NCBI GenBank assembly: GCA_002311665.1
Contig: DBYX01000015.1
Coordinates: 104,569 to 168,568 of the forward strand
Direction of reading: 5' to 3'
Origin: Lachnoclostridium sp. UBA1175
GTDB lineage: Bacteria; Bacillota; Clostridia; Lachnospirales; Lachnospiraceae
Length of the DNA: 64,000 bases
The notes beneath the pieces were generated by a model. It saw only the letters and a program-made list of their open reading frames with translations, did not search any database and was not told the DNA's origin. Both the position numbers and the translations under genes were made by a program. This document shows, in pieces, positions 17,173-24,530 of the stretch. Within the stretch, counting starts at the first letter, position 1; each line of letters begins with the position of its first letter.

Positions 17173-17177
17173 CTGTT
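17152..17177. promoter_or_regulatory. 9-bp inverted repeat in the promoter, candidate repressor site
   Basis: AACAGTTGA (17152-17160), 8 bases, TCAACTGTT (17169-17177): perfect arms that overlap the -35 box and fill the spacer of the exporter promoter. The size and position fit a dimeric repressor. No regulator gene is adjacent. Confidence 0.6.
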
Positions 17178-17463
17178 CGTTTTCCACGATGTTTCTAGGG
17201 AATTCTTTTTCTCTTTTGTTCACTTTGCCGAAGCGATGAAAAATCCTTCGGAATCCGTATAAAACAAGGCTTTTCCGAAGAATATCGCACAGGTATGACT
17301 TTCCTTGGTCCGCCGTGCGAAACAAAGGCGGCCGCGACGTTTCACACATCGCAACCGCCTTAATCCAAATCCGTTCAACGCTCGTTGAAACCGGAGTGTC
17401 CGGACCGCACCTGCCGGAAAACCGCGATCTCCCCGCCTCTTTCCCTTTTTGTCACTTCTTCTC
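17178..17463. other. gap between divergent leaders, no gene seen
   Basis: Short open frames here have no ribosome binding site and biased composition, so I call no gene. A hairpin is present: AAGGCGG (17325-17331) with CCGCCTT (17355-17361), with an inner CGCGA/TCGCA helix. A second small one is CCGAAG/CTTCGG near 17230-17253. Their role is unknown. Confidence 0.5.
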
Positions 17464-17492
17464 TTGCAACCGCACAGCAGGCATGCTATACT
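17464..17492 (+). promoter_or_regulatory. sigma-A promoter of the cobalamin-uptake operon
   Basis: TTGCAA (17464-17469), 17 bases, TATACT (17487-17492). A small inverted repeat CTACAA-CATA-TTGTAG (17491-17506) covers the start point. The leader RNA begins about 50 bases downstream. Confidence 0.75.
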
Positions 17493-17552
17493 ACAACATA
17501 TTGTAGATTTCATTGTGAATAATTCAATAGATATGGTTTCCGTTGTGAGAGA

Positions 17553-17711
17553 GCAGAGTTACACCGATCCGGTTCGAATCCGGAGCAACGACCGCCGATA
17601 TCCGATGAGACAACACCGGCATGACTGCGCCGACGCGCAGGCGTGTTTCCGTGTCATTGCATCGATACCGCGAACAACTCTGCCTGTCCGACGTTGCCGT
17701 CGGATTTTTTT
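17553..17711 (+). ncRNA. probable divergent cobalamin riboswitch with intrinsic terminator
   Basis: Closing helix GCAGAGTT (17553-17560) with AACTCTGC (17676-17683). Inside is a hairpin CCGG-TTCGAAT-CCGG (17569-17583) with a T-loop-like sequence. CAACGACCGCC and CCGATGAGAC follow, resembling the core order I know from cobalamin aptamers (GGUGCGAAUCC, CCCGCC, a CGAUGAG-like segment). GATACCGC near the 3' side stands where a B12-box-like strand would be. A terminator follows: TCCGACG-TTGC-CGTCGGA and seven Ts (17687-17711). CGTTG (17541-17545) can also pair with CAACG (17586-17590), crossing the closing helix. The assignment leans on the downstream B12-type genes; motif agreement alone is partial. 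Confidence 0.6.
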
Positions 17712-17786
17712 GTGCAAAGAGCGAGCCCCGCGAGGCTGCGCTTCCGCCGACGGAATTCCCGGGCCGGGCTGCAGAAAGGAGTACAG

Positions 17787-18668
17787 ATGGTATCTCGTCC
17801 GAGACGTCACCCGCTGGTGCCGCTCACACTTCTTCTGTCCGTGCTCCTGATCGCGATGTTCGCGCAGACGCCGTTTCTGACGCTCGCCGCATTTGCGGGC
17901 GCCGTGCTGTATCTCGCAACCGCGGGGAGATCCGCGCTGACACGGCGCGGGGTGCTCGGATACCTGATCCTGTGGACGCTCGTCGCGGTGACCAATCCTT
18001 TATTTTCCACGGGCGGCGCGACACCGATCGTGTTCGTCAACGGGCGGCCGTACACGCGGGAGGCGCTCCTGTACGGGATCCACCTCGGCGGGATGCTGAT
18101 CTCCGTGCTCCTGTGGTTCCGGTGCGAGTCGTTTCTCGTGTCGGACGAAAACCGGTTTTTCCTCTTCGGGCGGATCGCCCCGAAGTCCGCGCTGCTGATC
18201 TCCACGGTGCTCCGCTTCGTGCCGCTTCTGCGCAGGCGGGCGGAGGCGATGCGCGCCGCACAGACCGCGGTCGGCGTGTACGACGATCCCGACTGGCTGC
18301 ACCGCACGCGCAGCACACTCACCACCTGGTCCGCGCTCACGACCTGGTCGCTTGAGCACGCGATCGACTCCGGCGCCGCGATGAAGGCGCGCGGCTACGG
18401 GCTACCGGGACGCACCACCTACCGCACACGGCATTTTACGGCTGCGGATGCGCTGTGTCTCGCCCTGATCCTTTCGCTTGACGCGGTTGTCGTGACGGCT
18501 TTGGCCGCCGGCGACCTTGACATATCATACTATCCCGCGATCCGCACGGCTCCGCTGAACGGGCGCGCGATCGCGGGTATCATCGCCTACGCGGCACTGA
18601 CACTGCTGCCGTTCGCGTCGTTCCTGAAGGAGGAGATCCGTTGGAGCTTCTATCGGTTGAAAATGTAA
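17787..18668 (+). CDS. ecfT: ECF transporter T component (EcfT/CbiQ family)
   Basis: 293 residues. The ATG at 17787 has AAAGGAG 5 bases upstream. Several hydrophobic segments (about 10-45, 52-68, 85-110) precede a cytoplasmic coupling region. Near 205-215 it carries the Ala-Arg-Gly motif (MKARGYG) typical of EcfT, the contact to the ATPases; RRRAEAMRAAQ around 150 is the likely first coupling helix. Two further membrane segments close the protein. T components transmit ATP hydrolysis to a small substrate-binding S protein. The next gene begins inside its last 28 bases, so it is translationally coupled to the ATPase. Confidence 0.9.
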   Translation: MVSRPRRHPLVPLTLLLSVLLIAMFAQTPFLTLAAFAGAVLYLATAGRSALTRRGVLGYLILWTLVAVTNPLFSTGGATPIVFVNGRPYTREALLYGIHLGGMLISVLLWFRCESFLVSDENRFFLFGRIAPKSALLISTVLRFVPLLRRRAEAMRAAQTAVGVYDDPDWLHRTRSTLTTWSALTTWSLEHAIDSGAAMKARGYGLPGRTTYRTRHFTAADALCLALILSLDAVVVTALAAGDLDISYYPAIRTAPLNGRAIAGIIAYAALTLLPFASFLKEEIRWSFYRLKM

Positions 18669-20500
18669 CCTTCCGCTACCCGAAGGCGTCTTCCGATGCG
18701 CTCCGCGATGTCTCGCTGTCCGTCGCATCCGGGCAGTGGGCCGTGCTTTGCGGGCTCTCGGGCTGCGGCAAATCCACCCTGCTCCGGCTGATCAAGCGCG
18801 AGATCGCGCCATTCGGTCAGTTGCGCGGACGCATCCTCTTCGGCGGGAAGGACCGTGCGGGGGAGCTCTCCGACCGCGAATCCGCGGAGGGCATCGGCAT
18901 TGTGCTGCAGGATCCCGAGTCGCAGATCGTCACCGACGAGGTGTGGCACGAGCTCGCCTTCGGCCCGGAAAATCTCGGGCTTCCTTCGGAGGTGATCCGC
19001 AGACGCGTCGCGGAGATGGCCTCATTTTTCGGGATCGAGGACTGGTATCACCGCAAAACCTACGAGCTCTCGGGCGGACAGAAGCAGCTTCTGAACCTCG
19101 CGTCCGCAATGGTTATGAACCCGCGGCTCTTGCTTCTCGACGAGCCCACGGCGCAGCTCGACCCGATCGCTGCCGCCGATTTTCGCAATATGCTCTCGCG
19201 CGTCAACCGCGATCTCGGCGTGACGATCCTGATGGCGGAACACCGCCTCGAGAGTGTGCTTCCGCTCGCAGACCGGGTGTTTGTCATGCGGGACCGCGCG
19301 GGACAGGCGATCGACAACTCCGGCTCCATCCTGTTCGCGGGAACGCCGTCGGACGCCGCACTCTTTCTCAATACGTATTCACACCCCTGTGCGGAGGCAC
19401 TTCCCGCCGCCACGCAGGTGTATTTCGCGCTCACCGGAGGGTCAATCGGAAGGAGGGAGACGATCCCCGCCGGTGATACCGCGATCCCGTTCACCGTGCG
19501 CGACGGGCGGGATTTCCTGGAGGCACATGCCGGCGGCTTCGCTGCCCCGGATACGGCGATCCGCACGGACGGTATTGCGGATGCGACAGACGCTTCGGGC
19601 GAGACGCCCGCAGCGACCGACGGATCCGCCTCGAAAGAATCGACCGCAAAAAGCTCGACCGTCGTGCTCGAAGCGAAGGACGTTCGCTTCCGCTACGCGA
19701 AAAATTCTCCCGACGTCCTCTCCGGCGCGACCGTATCGCTCCGCAAGGGCGAACACTACTGCCTTCTCGGAGGCAATGGCTCCGGCAAAACGACACTTCT
19801 GTCTCTGCTTGCCGGCCTCACCAAGCCGTACGCCGGCTCCGTCCGGCTCCTCGGCCGCAAGCTGTCCTCCTTCGGACCCGGCGAGCTGTACCGCAACAAC
19901 CTCGCGCTCCTGCCGCAGCAGCCGCGCGATCTGTTTACGGAGAAGACGATCCGCGAGGATCTCTCGAAGGCGTTCGCCCGGATGAAGACTCCGGAGAGCG
20001 GCAGAACAACCGATAATACTGACAATGATTCCCCAGACACCGCGATGGCGCGATTGTGCGAGCGGCTCCGGATCACGGATATCCTCGACTCGCATCCTTA
20101 CGATGTGAGCGGCGGCGAGCTGCAGAAGGCGGCTCTCGCAAAGGTGCTCGCGTCCCGCCCGAAGGTTCTCCTCCTGGATGAGCCGACGAAGGGCATCGAC
20201 GTTCGGGGCAAGCGGGAACTTGCCTCCCTTCTCTCGGAGCTCCGCGCGGAAGGGATGACGGTCCTGTCCGTCACGCACGACGCGGAATGGGCGGCGGCTC
20301 ACGCGGACCGCTGCGGTCTTCTCTTCGACGGGGAGATCATCTCCGAGGACGTGCCTGCAGGATTTTTCGCGGACAACGCATTCTATACGACGGCGGCCAA
20401 CCGCATCGCGCGAGGCATCCTCGACGGGGTGACCGTAGTTGATGACATCGTACGCCGCTGCCTTGGCGGTCCCGCATCCTCCGCGGAGGTGTCGCAATGA
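18641..20500 (+). CDS. fused ECF transporter ATPase (two ABC domains)
   Basis: 619 residues starting with TTG at 18641, supported by AAGGAGGAG 5 bases upstream and by the sequence LLSVENVTFRYP that follows. Domain 1 has GLSGCGKST (about 40-48), LSGGQKQ, LLLLDEPTAQLDP and an EHRLE-type H-loop. Domain 2 has GGNGSGKTT, VSGGELQ, LLLLDEPTKGID and SVTHDAEW. The linker (about 275-345) is rich in Thr, Asp and Ala. Separate EcfA1 and EcfA2 subunits are usual, so this is a single-chain pair. It sits between the T and S components and its stop overlaps the S-component start (ATGA). Confidence 0.93.
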   Translation: MELLSVENVTFRYPKASSDALRDVSLSVASGQWAVLCGLSGCGKSTLLRLIKREIAPFGQLRGRILFGGKDRAGELSDRESAEGIGIVLQDPESQIVTDEVWHELAFGPENLGLPSEVIRRRVAEMASFFGIEDWYHRKTYELSGGQKQLLNLASAMVMNPRLLLLDEPTAQLDPIAAADFRNMLSRVNRDLGVTILMAEHRLESVLPLADRVFVMRDRAGQAIDNSGSILFAGTPSDAALFLNTYSHPCAEALPAATQVYFALTGGSIGRRETIPAGDTAIPFTVRDGRDFLEAHAGGFAAPDTAIRTDGIADATDASGETPAATDGSASKESTAKSSTVVLEAKDVRFRYAKNSPDVLSGATVSLRKGEHYCLLGGNGSGKTTLLSLLAGLTKPYAGSVRLLGRKLSSFGPGELYRNNLALLPQQPRDLFTEKTIREDLSKAFARMKTPESGRTTDNTDNDSPDTAMARLCERLRITDILDSHPYDVSGGELQKAALAKVLASRPKVLLLDEPTKGIDVRGKRELASLLSELRAEGMTVLSVTHDAEWAAAHADRCGLLFDGEIISEDVPAGFFADNAFYTTAANRIARGILDGVTVVDDIVRRCLGGPASSAEVSQ

Positions 20501-21237
20501 GACGCCGGTGGCTTACGTTCGCACTTTTTTTCGCGCTGATCCCCGCGGTCGCGGTGGGCGGTGCGCTCGTGTTCCGCGAGCGGCATTACGCGTGGATCTC
20601 GCTGTGCGTCGCGGTACTCACGTGCCTGCCGATCCTGTATGATTTCGAGCGGCGGGAGACCGGCTCGGCGGACCTAATGGTTCTCTCCGTGCTGACGTCC
20701 CTGTCGGTGGCGGGACGATTCCTCTTCGCCTGGCTGCCGGGCTTCAAACCCGTCACGGCGATCACGGTCATCACTGCGCTGTGGCTCGGCGCGGAGCCGG
20801 GATTTATCGTCGGCTCGATGACGGCGCTTCTGTCCAACTTTTATTTCGGGCAGGGACCCTGGACTCCGTTCCAGATGTTCTCGTGGGGCCTGATCGGCGG
20901 ACTCGCCGGCCTCCTCGCGCGGCCTCTGCGGAAGCACAAGGTGCTCCTGTGCCTGTACGGCGTCTTCGCCGGAGTATTTTACTCGCTCATCATGGACCTT
21001 TGGTCGACCTTCTGGATGGGCGAGGGCTTCTCGCTCGCGCGCTACCTGTCGCTCGCGGCGACGGCGATCCCGACCACGATCGAGTACGCGGTGTCCAACG
21101 TCATTTTCCTGCTGGCGCTGACGGGTCCCATCGGGGACAAGCTCGACCGCATCCGCGTAAAATACGGTCTGTTTCGGGACGAAAATTCCTACGACTCACT
21201 ACAGCCGGATACCGATGGCTGTTCTGATAAAAACTAA
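20497..21237 (+). CDS. ECF transporter S component, probably for cobalamin
   Basis: 246 residues. The ATG overlaps the preceding stop. Five to six hydrophobic segments are visible (about 6-25, 31-50, 60-80, 88-115, 120-145, 150-175, 185-210). The stretch SNFYFGQGPWTPFQMFSWG is characteristic of the larger S proteins I associate with predicted B12 transporters (CblT-like). The specificity is inferred from the two transcobalamin-like genes downstream and the leader RNA upstream; the S protein sequence alone would not settle it. Binds vitamin at the membrane and delivers it inward with the T and A subunits. Confidence 0.82.
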   Translation: MRRRWLTFALFFALIPAVAVGGALVFRERHYAWISLCVAVLTCLPILYDFERRETGSADLMVLSVLTSLSVAGRFLFAWLPGFKPVTAITVITALWLGAEPGFIVGSMTALLSNFYFGQGPWTPFQMFSWGLIGGLAGLLARPLRKHKVLLCLYGVFAGVFYSLIMDLWSTFWMGEGFSLARYLSLAATAIPTTIEYAVSNVIFLLALTGPIGDKLDRIRVKYGLFRDENSYDSLQPDTDGCSDKN

Positions 21238-21256
21238 ACAAAGGAGTGTCTTCACT

Positions 21257-22090
21257 ATGAAAAGATTCCTATCTCTCACGCTTTCGCTCGTGCTCCTGCT
21301 CGGCCTGTGCTGCGGTTTCGCATTCGCTGCTGACTCGACGAAAGTCTATGTTACCATCGCCGACAAGAACGGCCTCGCCCTTGTACAGGAAGCTACCTCG
21401 GTAACAGACATCGACTCCGACGGCAAGATCACGATCAACGACGCACTCTACTGCGCTCACGAGTCCTTCTTCGCCGGCGGCGCTGCCGAAGGGTATCTCT
21501 CCGAGATGGGCGATTACGGCCTCTCCCTGAAGAAGCTCTGGGGCGTTGACAACGGCACCGGCTACGGCTACTACGTGAACAACGCATCCGCCTGGAGCCT
21601 TGCCGACGAGGTGAAGGAAGGCGACCACATCACCGCTTTCATCTACACCGACACCACGAACTGGTCGGACAGCTACAGTTACTTCGACAAGAACACCGCG
21701 AAGGTCAAGGTCGACGAAGAGATCGAGCTGACCCTGTCGTCCGTTGGATTTGACGCCGACTACAACGCCGTTGTCTCGCCGGTTGCCGGCGCAACGATCA
21801 TCATCGGCGGCGCGAAGTCCGACATCAAGACCGATGAGAACGGCAAATTCAAGGTTTCGTTCCACGATGCCGCCAGCTACACCCTGAGCGCTTCGTCCGA
21901 CAGCCTTACGCTTGTTCCTCCGTCCTGCATCATCACCGTTGAGAAGGCCGCTGAGCAGCCTCCGGTAGATCAGCCCGGTGAGGACACCCCTCAGACCGGC
22001 GACACTGCGTCGCTCCTGATCCTCGCGATCGTTGCCGTTGTTGCACTCGGCGGTGTGATCGTGATCGTCAAGCATCGTCATTCCGCCTGA
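21257..22090 (+). CDS. wall-anchored DUF4430-like protein, candidate B12 capture
   Basis: 277 residues; start at 21257 from AAAGGAG 10 bases upstream, not the in-frame ATG at 21215, which lies inside the previous gene. Signal peptide 1-25 (cut at AFA-A). Residues about 30-140 resemble DUF4430/transcobalamin C-like domains (GYYVNN, W.LADEV..GD.ITAFIYTD). A beta-rich segment with a carboxypeptidase-regulatory look follows (VAGATIIIGG ... TDENGKFKVSF). The C-terminus holds TPQTGD, a hydrophobic helix and KHRHSA, a sortase-type sorting signal. This puts the protein on the cell wall or outer face of the membrane, next to the vitamin importer. That it binds cobalamin is inference from context. Confidence 0.85.
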   Translation: MKRFLSLTLSLVLLLGLCCGFAFAADSTKVYVTIADKNGLALVQEATSVTDIDSDGKITINDALYCAHESFFAGGAAEGYLSEMGDYGLSLKKLWGVDNGTGYGYYVNNASAWSLADEVKEGDHITAFIYTDTTNWSDSYSYFDKNTAKVKVDEEIELTLSSVGFDADYNAVVSPVAGATIIIGGAKSDIKTDENGKFKVSFHDAASYTLSASSDSLTLVPPSCIITVEKAAEQPPVDQPGEDTPQTGDTASLLILAIVAVVALGGVIVIVKHRHSA

Positions 22091-22118
22091 TCCCGGAATC
22101 CCGTTTTGACGGTAACCG

Positions 22119-23966
22119 ATGAACAGCCCGGTAAAACATTGTAATTCCGGCAGCGGCAGGCGCCTCATCGCGCTGCTGCTCGCCCTTCTGCTGACGGCCT
22201 GCGTCCTGTCCCCGGCAACCCTCCCGGTTGCCCGGGCGGCGCAGGCTTTCGGCGTTATTGCGGATCGCGGTCCCGACGTTGCATCCCTTTCGGTCGATGC
22301 TTCCGACCGGACGAGCGAGCAGGCACAGGCTCTTCTGGACGGCATCGTTCGCTTTCTTCAGCAAAGCTGCGGCACCGCATCTCTGCAGGAGGTGCTCGAT
22401 CTGGGACTCCTGCGGCGCGTCACCCTGACCGGGGAGTGGTACGTGTTCGCACTCTGCCAGCACGGCTCCTACGATTACACCGCCTACCGGGAAGCGCTCC
22501 TGGCAAAACTGAACAGTGCGTCGCGCGCCCCGAGCGGCACCGAGCTGCAGAAGTACGCGCTCCTCGACCTCGCGATGGGCTATCCGGTCGACGGCGAAAG
22601 CCTCGCCGGCTCCGTCGGCTCACAGGGGATCATGAGCCTCGTGTTCGGCCTTCACCTGATGAACAACGGCCTCGAGATTCCTTCGCAAAATGCCGCCGAC
22701 GTGATCCGCGACATCCTCTCGAGACAGCTCGCCGACGGCGGCTGGGCCATCTCCGGCACCTACGGAGATGTCGATGTCACCGCGATGACACTGCAGGCGC
22801 TCCTGCCGCACCGCGGCCTCGACCCTTCCGACGCACCGCCCGCAGCGCCGAAGATCCCCGCGGAGCTAAGCGCCTCGGTGAAGGAATCCGTAGACCGCGC
22901 CGTATCGCTTCTCGCCTCCCGGCAGAATGACGACGCGGGATTTTCCAGTTACGGCGCCGCCAACCCCGAGAGCAGCTCCCAGGTGCTCGTCACACTCTCC
23001 GCGCTCGGGATCGATGTCTGCTCGGATCCCCGATTTGTCAAAGAAGGCCGCACCATACTCGACGCGATCTCGGACTACCGGCTGCCCGACGGCAGCTTCA
23101 GCCATATCCGGGGCGGCGAATCGAACGGAAACGCGACCCAGCAGGTCTGCTATGCGTGCATCGCCTACCTGCGCTTCCGCTGCGGACAGCCTCCGCTGTA
23201 CGATCTCGACGCGGTCCGCGCAAGACAGGGTGCTTCGGTAACGCCGACACCCGGTGCCGCGACGCCCGCGCCGACCGGGACCACTCCCGACGCCACGATG
23301 ACGCCGGCCGGACCCGAAGACAACGGCACAACGCCCGCCGCGACACTCACTCCCGACGGCTCCTCGCCGGTCGAAGGCATGGCCTCGCACATCCCGCCCT
23401 ACCGGATCTGGGGCAGCTGCGCGCTGGCGCTTCTTCTCGCGCTTGCTTTCGCGGTGCTCGCGCTTCGCAGGCGGTTCACGAGACGCAACGCCCTGCTCCT
23501 CTCCGCAACGGCCGTCGTCCTCCTTGCACTCCTGTGGTTCGTCCGGATCCAGACGCCCGAGCAGTACTACGCAAGCCTGGCCGTCTCCGACGAGGAGGCC
23601 GCAGGCTCCGTCACACTGTCCATCCGCTGTGACACGGTCGCCGGCCTTGACGAGCTTCCCGCGGACGGCGTGATCCTCGCTCCCGTGAAGATCGCGTTCC
23701 GCGACGGCGACTCCGTATACGATGCATTGTCCGCAGCCACCGCGAAAGCCCGCCTCGCGGTCGACGTCGGCGGCGCCGGCGGATCCCTCTACATCCGCGG
23801 CATCGGTGCCCTGTACGAGTTCGACTACGGCACCCTCTCCGGCTGGATGTACTACGTGAACGGCGAGGCGCCCTCCGAGAGCTGCAGCGCCCGCAAGCTG
23901 CGGGACGGCGACATGATCGAGTGGCGTTATACGCGCGACATGGGTCTTGACACGGAGGACCGCTAG
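22119..23966 (+). CDS. transcobalamin-like protein: terpene-cyclase-type repeats plus DUF4430
   Basis: 615 residues with an N-terminal signal peptide (cut near ARA-A). The ribosome binding site is weak, so coupling to the previous gene is likely. Residues about 40-360 form an alpha/alpha-barrel-like repeat region with prenyltransferase/squalene-oxidase-type motifs (DGGWAISGTYGDVDVTAMTL, GFSSYG, DGSFSHI). A Thr/Pro-rich linker (about 375-425) and two membrane segments (about 435-455 and 462-480) follow. The last 110 residues match DUF4430 (YGTLSGWMYYVNGE, L.DGD.IEW.YT.D.G). This two-part layout, helical barrel plus small beta domain, is the one of animal intrinsic factor and transcobalamin. 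Binding of B12 is inferred; the membrane segments between the two domains are odd and would keep the pieces on the same face only if both cross. Confidence 0.85.
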   Translation: MNSPVKHCNSGSGRRLIALLLALLLTACVLSPATLPVARAAQAFGVIADRGPDVASLSVDASDRTSEQAQALLDGIVRFLQQSCGTASLQEVLDLGLLRRVTLTGEWYVFALCQHGSYDYTAYREALLAKLNSASRAPSGTELQKYALLDLAMGYPVDGESLAGSVGSQGIMSLVFGLHLMNNGLEIPSQNAADVIRDILSRQLADGGWAISGTYGDVDVTAMTLQALLPHRGLDPSDAPPAAPKIPAELSASVKESVDRAVSLLASRQNDDAGFSSYGAANPESSSQVLVTLSALGIDVCSDPRFVKEGRTILDAISDYRLPDGSFSHIRGGESNGNATQQVCYACIAYLRFRCGQPPLYDLDAVRARQGASVTPTPGAATPAPTGTTPDATMTPAGPEDNGTTPAATLTPDGSSPVEGMASHIPPYRIWGSCALALLLALAFAVLALRRRFTRRNALLLSATAVVLLALLWFVRIQTPEQYYASLAVSDEEAAGSVTLSIRCDTVAGLDELPADGVILAPVKIAFRDGDSVYDALSAATAKARLAVDVGGAGGSLYIRGIGALYEFDYGTLSGWMYYVNGEAPSESCSARKLRDGDMIEWRYTRDMGLDTEDR

Positions 23967-24010
23967 CACATATCTTCCGGAAAATCATCCTTCGGAAAAT
24001 GCACCTCTTC

Positions 24011-24034
24011 GGACCGCCTTCGGGCGGTCCTTTT
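24011..24034 (+). terminator. terminator of the cobalamin-uptake operon
   Basis: GGACCGCC-TTCG-GGCGGTCC followed by TTTT, 45 bases after the last stop of the operon. The UUCG tetraloop adds stability. Confidence 0.88.
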
Positions 24035-24077
24035 CGCTCTCTCCCGGCGGTCTGTCCGCGGCGCTCCGGCCCGCATG

Positions 24078-24095
24078 TTGTCGATTTATCGACAA
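24078..24095. promoter_or_regulatory. inverted repeat upstream of the XRE gene, candidate operator
   Basis: TTGTCGAT-TT-ATCGACAA is a perfect 8-base inverted repeat 80 bases before the small helix-turn-helix gene. Two AATTGT repeats (24094-24099 and 24104-24109) follow. Autoregulation by the encoded protein is plausible. Confidence 0.5.
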
Positions 24096-24174
24096 TTGTC
24101 AGTCAATTGTACACATTTTAAGGTAAATGCAGAACTACACGCGGCGCTTTTTTGCCCGCATCAAGGAGGTCTGT

Positions 24175-24420
24175 ATGATTACCTACGAACCCTTCCGCCG
24201 TATGACCAGGGAGCGGGAGATTTCCACATATCGTCTGATCAATTACTACAAGATCGGCCGCAGCCTGCTGAACCGGCTGAAGCACGATAAGCCCATCACC
24301 ACCGTCACGCTGAACGACCTGTGCTGCAGCCTCGGCTGCCGCGTCGAGGACATCCTGGAGTACCGCCCCGACGAGCCGGGCAAGTCCTCCTCATCGTCCG
24401 GCAGCCACTCCTCAAGGTGA
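24175..24420 (+). CDS. small XRE-type helix-turn-helix regulator
   Basis: 81 residues. The ATG at 24175 is preceded by AAGGAGG; an in-frame start 48 bases earlier has none. The sequence carries a Cro/CI-type fold: a first helix (REREISTYRLINYYKI), a turn, then KPITTVTLNDLCCSLGC and RVEDILEYRPDE, the usual C-terminal pattern of single-domain XRE regulators in Clostridia. A Ser-rich tail follows. No neighbour shares its strand closely, so its target is unknown; the inverted repeat upstream suggests it controls itself. Confidence 0.85.
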   Translation: MITYEPFRRMTREREISTYRLINYYKIGRSLLNRLKHDKPITTVTLNDLCCSLGCRVEDILEYRPDEPGKSSSSSGSHSSR

Positions 24421-24428
24421 ACAGACAC

Positions 24429-24463
24429 AAAAATGCCGCACGGAACATCGTCCGTGCGGCATT
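24429..24463 (-). terminator. terminator of glgC-glgD
   Basis: On the minus strand AATGCCGCACGG pairs with CCGTGCGGCATT around 8 bases and is followed by TTTTTG. It lies 68 bases after the glgD stop. Confidence 0.88.
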
Positions 24464-24530
24464 GTGAGTCAGTTGTATCATTTTCCGAAGAAACGGGGGT
24501 GGAACGGCTGCTCCGCCGGCCTTTCGACCG

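Noticed and set aside
17220..17513. Minus-strand frame of 97 codons upstream of the exporter promoter
   Set aside because: No ribosome binding site, very basic and Cys-rich composition, and it overlaps the plus-strand promoter of the cobalamin operon.
17564..17590. Possible tRNA because of the T-arm-like sequence GGTTCGAATCC
   Set aside because: No acceptor, D or anticodon arm fits around it. The hairpin sits inside a larger closed RNA with a terminator, upstream of vitamin-uptake genes.
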